Below, in pieces: positions 24,599-31,318 of a DNA stretch of 53,778 bases (positions are counted from its first letter, which is position 1; every line of letters begins with the position of its first letter). The translations under genes were made by a program, and so were the position numbers. The notes below the pieces were generated by a model. That model had not been told where the DNA came from. It was given only the letters and a program-made list of their open reading frames with translations, and searched no databases. The stretch is from Actinomycetota bacterium. GTDB taxonomy: Bacteria > Actinomycetota > Acidimicrobiia > Acidimicrobiales > Ilumatobacteraceae. Location of the stretch: contig JAFMFM010000007.1 of assembly GCA_017856115.1 (NCBI GenBank), positions 1 to 53,778 of the forward strand, written 5' to 3'.

Positions 24599-25633
24599 TT
24601 ACCAGCGCAGTGTCGCCACCCAGTGCGACGGGGCTAGCACGGGTAGGTGCGCGGAGATTGCCCCGGTGGGTGCCGACAACACCTCACCAGCCCGCGAATA
24701 TACGTCGAGTGCAAGCGCCAGCACCTCGTCGCTCGTCACACCGTCCTCGAGAATCAGGGAGTCCACCCGCCCGAGTTCAGCCCAACGTCGGGTTTCGGCA
24801 AGATCCACGCTCGTTCGTCCAGCCCCGATATCACGAGTCGCCCTGTTCAACGCTTTCACCACCCGTTCGTTGCGGAGCCAGTCGACCTCGACTCCAATCC
24901 GGGAATCGAGTTCGGCGGTGGTGAATGCGTCGGGTGATCCATGAATGACGGCTGCAATCTCGAGAGAGTCGGCTACTTCGGTGAGATACGCAATGTACCG
25001 ATCCACCCCGACGACGATCAGCGGCAACCGTCCGAGAACGGGATACTTTCGCTGGGTTCCGACGGTGATTCGAGCGACGTCGCGTAGCCATTGGCGATAC
25101 CGCCCGTCCACCTGATCACCCTCGGACTCGCGTCCCTTTCGGGCTCCTTCACCATGAAACTTCGCCGGAAGTCCCGGCACCCGGAGCGAGCGCATGCGAT
25201 CCTCCACGGTCGCACCCCGAGCATGAAAGGAAGCAAGTCGACAACCCGTTTCGGTGAGCATCAGAACCAGAGCATTGGCGTGGCGGGCCTGTCGAACGAG
25301 TGGTAGTACGTTCAGCGAGCGGGATACGGACACCTGCGGCAACGTCTCGTCGTCGAGTTGATACACGTACACATCGTCGTTGTGCGCCCCAATCCACACA
25401 CCCTTCGACAAGTTCGCTCGACTGAGTTGCTCAACGCGATCTCGAATTGATTGGACCAGTCGTCTGGCGGCCCGCTTGGATCCAAACTCCGTGGCTTGGT
25501 CCTGGGCCTCGGCCAGCATGCGATTGAGATGGCTCTCGAATGCGCGATTCTCACCCGTCGGTTCGGCAGGTACCACCAGCGTGATCGCAAGATCGGTGGA
25601 GATGGCTGCAAGTTGCTTGAGCGATGACACCAT
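24599..25633 (-). CDS. baeRF-type protein (bacterial archaeo-eukaryotic release-factor-like)
   Basis: 344 residues from ATG 25633, chosen because AAGGAG lies 11 nt upstream and the residues before it show no conserved pattern. The layout, with an N-terminal alpha/beta region (ISTDLAITLVVPAEP), a middle domain (NALVLMLTETGCRLASF) and a C-terminal LILEDGVTSDEVLALALDVYSRAGEV ending in a YSRAG-type segment, matches the bacterial proteins related to eRF1 domains 2 and 3. They are thought to act on stalled ribosomes, but this is not demonstrated. Assignment is from memory of family style and moderately sure. Confidence 0.6.
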   Translation of the reverse strand: MVSSLKQLAAISTDLAITLVVPAEPTGENRAFESHLNRMLAEAQDQATEFGSKRAARRLVQSIRDRVEQLSRANLSKGVWIGAHNDDVYVYQLDDETLPQVSVSRSLNVLPLVRQARHANALVLMLTETGCRLASFHARGATVEDRMRSLRVPGLPAKFHGEGARKGRESEGDQVDGRYRQWLRDVARITVGTQRKYPVLGRLPLIVVGVDRYIAYLTEVADSLEIAAVIHGSPDAFTTAELDSRIGVEVDWLRNERVVKALNRATRDIGAGRTSVDLAETRRWAELGRVDSLILEDGVTSDEVLALALDVYSRAGEVLSAPTGAISAHLPVLAPSHWVATLRW

Positions 25634-25777
25634 TCGACGGGACTCTCCTTCGATGGGTATGTGACACGTATTGGACGCGACACGGGCGAAGACGGTCGAG
25701 TCTCGCCAACTACTCGGTGTTGCGCAGAGTAGAGATGTCTCAATTTCTCCATTCATCCGACATAATGGGAGCGGCTT

Positions 25778-25851
25778 GGCCGGGTAGCTCAGCTGGATAG
25801 AGCGGGTGGCTTCTAACCACCAGGTCGGGGGTTCGATTCCCTCCCCGGTCG
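25778..25851 (+). tRNA. tRNA-Arg (anticodon TCT)
   Basis: 74 nt. Acceptor GGCCGGG pairs with CCCGGTC (one G-U at 2-71), D-arm GCTCAGCTGGATAGAGC, anticodon stem GGTGG/CCACC with loop CTTCTAA giving anticodon TCT, T-arm GGGGGTTCGATTCCCTC, discriminator G. CCA is not encoded. It reads AGA, a rare codon in this GC-rich genome. Confidence 0.95.
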
Positions 25852-26071
25852 CAACTCGGTGCTGTCAACAGTCCGCCTGTTGCGGAGACGCGACATCCCC
25901 GCGATCCCAATGCGGTTTCGAATATTACAGTCTCATTACAGAATGACCCAAAAGGTCAACGACTTGTAACTGCCTTCGTGCCCATGTGAACCCCCGGATG
26001 CCCTAGAACGGTAACGGCCCCTCGAGGGTGACCGTCCGGTCGCTCGGGCTCGAACAAAGGAAACATCAACA
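25852..26071 (+). promoter_or_regulatory. Rhodopsin upstream region and long 5' leader
   Basis: 220 bp without a gene. It holds two ATTACAG direct repeats 11 bp apart (25924-25930 and 25935-25941, one helical turn), a TGACC-N5-GGTCA inverted repeat just after them, TACAGT as a possible -10 at 25926-25931, and GC-rich inverted repeats (CCCTCGAGGG and GACC-GTCC-GGTC) before AAAGGA 10 nt upstream of the ATG. This is one of the longest non-coding control regions in the window, in contrast to the leaderless genes around it. Confidence 0.4.
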
Positions 26072-26839
26072 ATGGACAAAGTTGGCTGGATAGCCGATCT
26101 ATCCGAAAGTCAGTACGAGCTGATCTACAACGGATTCTCCTTCGCGGTCGCCGCAATGGGTATCGGATTCGTGTACTTCCTCGTATCACGCAACCGCGTA
26201 GCTCCGCAGTATCGCAGCGCCGTCACCATGTCGGCGATGATTTGCGGTATCGCCGCCTACCACTACTGGCGCATCTTCGGCCAGTTCGCCGACGGAGGCA
26301 CATGGAACGAGGGCTACCGCTATGCGGACTGGCTCCTCACCGTTCCGTTGCTCGTCGCTGAACTCGTCGTCGTGTCGGGCCTGAGCAAGGAAGCCGCCAA
26401 GAAGGTCACCCCACGTCTCGTGGTCGCGGCCCTCTTGATGATCGCCACCGGCTACCCGGGCGAGACTGCAGCCGCTGGCAGCAGCACCCGCACGGTCTGG
26501 GGCATCATCTCGAGCATCTTCATGCTTTACGTGCTCTACGAATTGTTCGCCGGCGAAGTGGGCAAGGCCCTCAAGTCGCAGAGCGGAGAAGTGGGCTCGA
26601 AGCTGAACAACGTTCGCTACCTGCTCCTCTTCACCTGGGGCGTGTACCCGATCGCCTACATCTTGGGCGATTCGACCAGCTGGCTCTCCGATGCACTCGG
26701 CTTGAGCGGCAGCGAGGCATCAACTGCGATCCAGTTCGGCTACACCATTGCCGACGTGTTGGCCAAGCCTGGTTACGGCTTGATCATCTTGGGCATCGCA
26801 ATTGCTCGCTCGAACGCAGAGGGTTACCGAGCCGCCTAA
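26072..26839 (+). CDS. Xanthorhodopsin-like light-driven proton pump
   Basis: 255 residues, seven transmembrane helices. Retinal is bound through K232 in ADVLAKPGYG; the proton acceptor and donor set is D86-T90-E97 in DWLLTVPLLVAE, the DTE pattern of outward proton pumps, with H64 next to the counter-ion. L94 at the spectral tuning position predicts green absorption. W143-G144 in TRTVWGIIS align with the W-G of xanthorhodopsin whose Gly opens a window for a carotenoid antenna. No retinal or carotenoid synthesis gene is in the window. Leader with AAAGGA; strong terminator downstream. Confidence 0.95.
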   Translation: MDKVGWIADLSESQYELIYNGFSFAVAAMGIGFVYFLVSRNRVAPQYRSAVTMSAMICGIAAYHYWRIFGQFADGGTWNEGYRYADWLLTVPLLVAELVVVSGLSKEAAKKVTPRLVVAALLMIATGYPGETAAAGSSTRTVWGIISSIFMLYVLYELFAGEVGKALKSQSGEVGSKLNNVRYLLLFTWGVYPIAYILGDSTSWLSDALGLSGSEASTAIQFGYTIADVLAKPGYGLIILGIAIARSNAEGYRAA

Positions 26840-26854
26840 GGCTCCCGCACTCTC

Positions 26855-26910
26855 CCACCCTTCGGGGTGGATGGAAAGGCCCCGGTCGAAAGACCGGGGC
26901 CTTTCTTATT
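26855..26910 (+). terminator. Double-hairpin terminator after the rhodopsin gene
   Basis: First hairpin CCACCC-TTCG-GGGTGG (26855-26870). Second hairpin: a perfect 13-bp stem, 26875-26887 with 26892-26904, closed by a GAAA tetraloop and followed by CTTATT. Stable UUCG and GNRA loops suggest both termination and mRNA 3' protection. Confidence 0.9.
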
Positions 26911-26962
26911 GTTCCTCGAAGTCACCTTCGCTGTAATCGGCAACAACGAGACCCGGCTTGGG

Positions 26963-27190
26963 TCAAGACTTCAAAGACAAAAGTGTCCGTAGCCGATCGG
27001 TGATAGCACCGTGTGATGGTGACGACGAAGCGATCCAGAGCACAAAGTCGCACACCTCGTCATTACTGATTCGACTCACCGCTACCTCATTGATTTCAAG
27101 AAAGACTGCAGTCGACAGCCACCCCAAAGGCTTGTTGCCGTCAATCAATGCATGGTTTCCCACTATCGACTGCAGTAGCTCAGCGGCCAT
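26963..27190 (-). pseudogene. Truncated Doc/Fic-type toxin remnant
   Basis: 75 residues that match only the C-terminal part of Doc-family toxins: NHALIDGNKPLGWLSTAVFL and EVCDFVLWIASSS. The Fic core HxFx(D/E)GNxxR is damaged: the Arg after GNK is Pro. The N-terminal half of a normal protein of about 125 residues is missing; only seven in-frame codons separate the Met from the cinA TAG stop. No antitoxin gene is next to it. Active Doc phosphorylates EF-Tu; this copy should be dead. Confidence 0.8.
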
Positions 27191-27211
27191 TTCATGTGGG
27201 CCCTGGGGGAG

Positions 27212-28450
27212 CTAGGCGCGCAGGAGCAGTTGGCGCAAGTAGTTCAGTGCGGAGATTACGGCAAGTTCACGCATGGTCTTTCGATCTCCGGGCAACATCA
27301 CCGTGGTGGAACTTGCGACTCCGTCAGGCATCGCCACCGCGATACACAGTGTTCCCACTTTGGCGCCATCTTGTTCGCTTGGGCCCGCAACGCCGGTCAG
27401 CGCCAACCCCACCGTTGAGCCGACGGTGCGACACACACCGAGTGCCATGGCACGGGCGGTTCCTTCGTTGATCACGGGACCCTGCGGCACACCGAGCACC
27501 TCGAACTTCACATCGCTCGCATAGGCCACTACCCCGCCGCGCATCACATCGCTGGCTCCGGCAGTCGCCGTAAGGCGACCCGCGACCAAACCGCCGGTGA
27601 CCGACTCGGCCACACCGATGGTGAGGTTGCGCTTGCGAAGTAGGTCGAGTACGACGGATTCCATGGTGTCGGTGTCGTATCCAAACACCACCTCGGGAAT
27701 CAGAACCCGTACGCGCTCGGCCCACGCGTCGAGCAACGCGGAAACTTCGGCGCTGTCGGAACCGCGACCGGTGAGGCGTACCTTGATGCCCTCCCAGCCG
27801 CTGGCGAGGAACGCGAGCGTGGGATTGCCCGCCTTGTCGAGGTCGTCGATGATCGGCTGCAACCGCTCGTTCAGACCACTCTCGCTCTCACCCCAGGTAC
27901 GCAGCACGCGCGAGGCGATCTTTCGCTGCTCCCCCGATCGTGCGAGCAAGTCCGGGAGGATTGCCCGCTCGTACATTTCGTGTAACTCGTATGGCACTCC
28001 GGGTACGGCATAGATCACCTTGTCGCCCACGGGGCAGATAAGCCCGGGTGCAGTGCCGCGCTTTTGCTCGATGATCGTCGCTCCGATGGGCACCATGGCT
28101 TGACGCAGGTTGTTCTCGCTCATCTTGCGATTGCGACTGGAGAACATAAGGGCGATTCGATCGGCGACTACCTCGTCGAGCCGTAGCTCCACCCCCATGA
28201 CCTCTGCAATGGCTTCGCGGGTGATGTCGTCGTGGGTGGGCCCGAGCCCACCGCACACGATGATGGCATCGGCGTCGCGCAACACCGACCGCAATGCAGC
28301 CACGATTCGCGCCTGGTTGTCACCCACCTTCACCTGCAGACACGAGTCGAGCCCGGCGGCTGCGAGCTGTTCGCCCAACCACGAGGAATTGGTGTCGACT
28401 ATCTGCCCGAGCAACAGCTCGGTGCCGACAGCAACAACGTCACAGCGCAT
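27212..28450 (-). CDS. cinA: CinA-like nicotinamide-nucleotide amidase
   Basis: 412 residues from ATG 28450, chosen because GGAGGTG precedes it by 6 nt. The N-terminal MoCF-like domain (VGTELLLGQIVDTNSSWL, CGGLGPTHDD) is followed by the C-terminal amidase domain (GVAESVTGGLVAGRLT, GGVVAYASDVK, ALTGVAGPSEQDG). It recycles NMN from NAD breakdown by deamidation. It overlaps pgsA by 11 bp; in many actinobacteria recA lies downstream, but here a Doc remnant follows. Confidence 0.93.
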   Translation of the reverse strand: MRCDVVAVGTELLLGQIVDTNSSWLGEQLAAAGLDSCLQVKVGDNQARIVAALRSVLRDADAIIVCGGLGPTHDDITREAIAEVMGVELRLDEVVADRIALMFSSRNRKMSENNLRQAMVPIGATIIEQKRGTAPGLICPVGDKVIYAVPGVPYELHEMYERAILPDLLARSGEQRKIASRVLRTWGESESGLNERLQPIIDDLDKAGNPTLAFLASGWEGIKVRLTGRGSDSAEVSALLDAWAERVRVLIPEVVFGYDTDTMESVVLDLLRKRNLTIGVAESVTGGLVAGRLTATAGASDVMRGGVVAYASDVKFEVLGVPQGPVINEGTARAMALGVCRTVGSTVGLALTGVAGPSEQDGAKVGTLCIAVAMPDGVASSTTVMLPGDRKTMRELAVISALNYLRQLLLRA

Positions 28451-29000
28451 TGGTGGCACCTCCGCGCGACGAAACCGCTTTCCATGCATACTGCGCGCCG
28501 GACAACAGCGTGAGTGCCACCGCCAACCACAGCAGCGACAACCAGATCCAACGCTCGTCGAAGGTGAGTGGCATCAACGCACCGGCAACCGCCAACTGCT
28601 GGCTGAGCGTCTTGATCTTGGCCGTTCGGCTTGCAGGCATCGACACACCTTTTGCGCCGGCCACCACGCGATACACACTCACGATCACCTCGCGCGTTGC
28701 GATGATGATCACCGGCAACAGCCAGAACACTCCACGCGACACCAGGGTGAACATTGCGCCAAGAACCAACACCTTGTCGGCAAGCGGGTCGAGGAACGCA
28801 CCACTTCGGGTAATGCCGTGGCGTCGCGCCAAGTATCCGTCGATGCCGTCGCTGGCACACAACACGAACCACACGCCGAGCGCCACCCACGAGCCGCCCG
28901 GTTCGACGGGAATCATGGTGAACAACAGCGGCGACACCACGATGCGTCCGACCGTGACGGCGTTAGCCCACGTGATGAGCGCGTTCGGATCAACCGGCAT
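28440..29000 (-). CDS. pgsA: CDP-diacylglycerol-glycerol-3-phosphate phosphatidyltransferase
   Basis: 186 residues with four or five membrane helices. The CDP-alcohol phosphotransferase signature is complete: SDGIDGYLARRHG, then SGAFLDPLADK (D-G-x2-A-R-x8-G-x3-D-x3-D), whose aspartates bind the metal ions. It makes phosphatidylglycerophosphate, the precursor of phosphatidylglycerol and cardiolipin. The start overlaps the rimO end by 11 bp and its end overlaps cinA by 11 bp, so the three genes are tightly coupled. Confidence 0.93.
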   Translation of the reverse strand: MPVDPNALITWANAVTVGRIVVSPLLFTMIPVEPGGSWVALGVWFVLCASDGIDGYLARRHGITRSGAFLDPLADKVLVLGAMFTLVSRGVFWLLPVIIIATREVIVSVYRVVAGAKGVSMPASRTAKIKTLSQQLAVAGALMPLTFDERWIWLSLLWLAVALTLLSGAQYAWKAVSSRGGATNAL

Positions 29001-30345
29001 GGTCGGCCCCCTGCAGAGAACCCTCGCCTACATCGGCACCCTCAGCCACGAGGTCGGGGCCCTGTGCATCGGTGATACGCACCGTCGCGAAACTGCCCGT
29101 CGCAAGCGACGTCGGCACGCGAATGATGCCGTCGATCTGCGGGGCTTCGCGATGGCTTCGAGCAACACCGGGCTCGTCCACGAGTACCTCCACAGTGGCA
29201 TCGATCAACTCGTCACGCTTGGCGGCAGTGATGGTGTCCTGCAACTCGCGGAGTTCGGCGATGCGTTCGTGCATCAAACCTGCAGGCACCTGGTCGGGCA
29301 GGGCCACTGCATAAGTGCCCTCCTCCGGGCTGTATTCAAAGAAGCCACACCAGTCGAGCGATGCCTCGCGTACGAACGAAAGCAGTTGATCGTGGTCGTC
29401 CTCGGTTTCGCCCGGATAGCCGACGATGAAGTTGCTGCGGAACGTTGCGTCGGCCTCACGGGAGCGAATGTCGGCGATCCGTTTGAGGAATCGCTCGCCG
29501 TCACCCCAGCGGCGCATACGACGTAGATGCGGCTTCGACACGTGCTGCAGCGACAGGTCGAAGTACGGCACTCCACTGGCGAGGATGGCGTCGATGAGCG
29601 CGTCGCTCAGGTCGCTCGGGTACAAGTACAACAGTCGCGTACGAGGCACCGTTGCCGATACCTGTCGCACCAAGTCGACGATGGAACCGGCACCGAGTTC
29701 GTCGGGGCGATCCTTGCCGTAGCTGGCCAAGTCCTGCGCCACGAGCACGATTTCCTTTGCCTGTAATTCGTCGACCTCGCGCAGGATGCTGGCTACATCG
29801 CGGCTGCGTTGCGGGCCACGGAATGACGGAATCGCACAGAACCCACAGTTGCGGTCACACCCCTCGGCAATCTTCACGTACGCCCACGGCGTGCGCGATG
29901 CCGGACGCGGCAAGTTGAGTAAATCGAACGATGGCACCGGCTGTGCGGTGACGCCGAGCGAGGGCTTGCGACCGAGTGTCACCGCCGTGGTGGCCACTTC
30001 GTTCGCCGCAGGCTGCACACCCGTTTCGATCGCCACGCCGAAACCGGCGATCTGGTCAGCCTCCGGAAGGTTGGCGCGAAGTTCGTCGCCGTAGCGCTCG
30101 GCCATGCAGCCGGTCACTACCAATTGAGCGCCCTTCTTGCGACGCTCGCTCAGCGCCAAGATGGTGTCGATACTCTCCTTGCGAGCCTCCTCGATAAAGG
30201 CACACGTGTTCACCACCACGACATCGGCTTGCGATTCATCTTCCGTGGCGGAGAGGCCTTGCGCCAACAAGGTTCCCACCAGTTTTTCGGAGTCAACTTC
30301 GTTCTTCGGGCAGCCCAGCGTTTCGATGTAGAAGCGTGAAGCCAC
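28990..30345 (-). CDS. rimO: Ribosomal protein S12 methylthiotransferase
   Basis: 451 residues. Two iron-sulfur clusters: N-terminal cysteines C12, C48 and C80 (UPF0004 domain) and the radical-SAM motif C163xxxC167xxC170 in EGCDRNCGFC. The C-terminal TRAM domain begins near residue 380. It methylthiolates Asp88 of S12. The VKIAEGCDRNCGFCAIPSF stretch and the QHVSKPHLRRMRRWG stretch are characteristic of RimO rather than MiaB. GTG start preceded by TAGCCT and a 6-nt spacer. Confidence 0.94.
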   Translation of the reverse strand: MASRFYIETLGCPKNEVDSEKLVGTLLAQGLSATEDESQADVVVVNTCAFIEEARKESIDTILALSERRKKGAQLVVTGCMAERYGDELRANLPEADQIAGFGVAIETGVQPAANEVATTAVTLGRKPSLGVTAQPVPSFDLLNLPRPASRTPWAYVKIAEGCDRNCGFCAIPSFRGPQRSRDVASILREVDELQAKEIVLVAQDLASYGKDRPDELGAGSIVDLVRQVSATVPRTRLLYLYPSDLSDALIDAILASGVPYFDLSLQHVSKPHLRRMRRWGDGERFLKRIADIRSREADATFRSNFIVGYPGETEDDHDQLLSFVREASLDWCGFFEYSPEEGTYAVALPDQVPAGLMHERIAELRELQDTITAAKRDELIDATVEVLVDEPGVARSHREAPQIDGIIRVPTSLATGSFATVRITDAQGPDLVAEGADVGEGSLQGADHAG

Positions 30346-30366
30346 GTATTCAGGCTACGAGAGCCG

Positions 30367-31275
30367 CTAGCGGTGGAGTGCCAATCCGTCGCCCGCCCAC
30401 GGAACGACCGCAACATCACCGAGACCAGAACGGGTGATGTAGGCGGTTCGCAGTTCCGGCCCACCAAAGCAGATGTTGGTGGTCATCACATCGCCCGATT
30501 CCACGAATCGCACCACCTCGCCCGACGGGCTGAGTACCGTTACGCCACCCACCGGCGCGATCGTGGCAACGCATACGTTGCCGTCTCCGTCAACTGCGAG
30601 AGAATCGAGGTACACCAACTTGGGCGATGCCCACAACAGGTGGTGCGTATCGAACGGGGTAACGGGCGCAACCACGCCAGGCTCCACGATGTCGCGTACC
30701 CACACACGCGCTGCGTGGGTTTCCGCGTAATACAATTTGGTGCCGTCGGGCGATAATCCGATGCCGTTGGCGGCTTCCACTGGGAACACCACCTCGTTGA
30801 TGTGCGAGCCGTCGAGCGTGGCGTAGTAAATGGAAGTGCGATCACCGCTTCGTTCGTGACGAATGCCATGGTCGGTGAAGTAGAAACCACCCTTGCCGTC
30901 GAGTACAAGGTCGTTGGGGCCGCGCAAGGCCTGTCCGTTGCAGGAGTCGTACAGTCGGGTGATTGCTCCGGTCTTCGGATCGACGCGCTCGATACGGCCG
31001 CCCGTGTACCGCGCAGGGTCAAATGGTCCGGGCAGGATCAACCCGCCGAGATCCACCATGGTGAACGACCCACCGTTGTTGCACACGATGAGTGAGCCGT
31101 CGGCACATTCGGCCAGCCCGTTCGGGCCACCCGGCACCTCGGCCACAAGGCTGGTGCCGCCATCGGGAGTAATGCGTGTGATGCGTTCACCGAACATCTC
31201 GACCACGAGCACCGAGCCGTCGTCGCACCACACCGGACCTTCGGGAAACTTCACGCCTGCGCCAATGGTTTGCAT
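30367..31275 (-). CDS. SMP-30/gluconolactonase-family protein
   Basis: 302 residues, a six-bladed beta-propeller lactonase type. EGPVW at residue 12 gives the metal-binding Glu, and NDLVLDGKGGFYFTDHG and LDSLAVDGDGNVCVAT contain the Asn and Asp ligands. Members hydrolyse sugar lactones; the substrate is unknown. It sits between rimO and ftsK, which are usually close in actinobacteria, so it may be a late insertion. Leaderless promoter TACTGT, 6-nt spacer. Confidence 0.85.
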   Translation of the reverse strand: MQTIGAGVKFPEGPVWCDDGSVLVVEMFGERITRITPDGGTSLVAEVPGGPNGLAECADGSLIVCNNGGSFTMVDLGGLILPGPFDPARYTGGRIERVDPKTGAITRLYDSCNGQALRGPNDLVLDGKGGFYFTDHGIRHERSGDRTSIYYATLDGSHINEVVFPVEAANGIGLSPDGTKLYYAETHAARVWVRDIVEPGVVAPVTPFDTHHLLWASPKLVYLDSLAVDGDGNVCVATIAPVGGVTVLSPSGEVVRFVESGDVMTTNICFGGPELRTAYITRSGLGDVAVVPWAGDGLALHR

Positions 31276-31318
31276 GACCGAACAGTAGCCGCGCGACGCG
31301 GGTCGCGGCCACGCCAGG

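Noticed and set aside
25778-25851. tRNA gene as an attachment site for a genomic island
   Set aside because: I saw no second copy of the tRNA 3' end downstream and no integrase or phage gene.
28294-29526. 410-codon frame opposite cinA, pgsA and rimO
   Set aside because: It spans three well-identified overlapping genes and has no motif.
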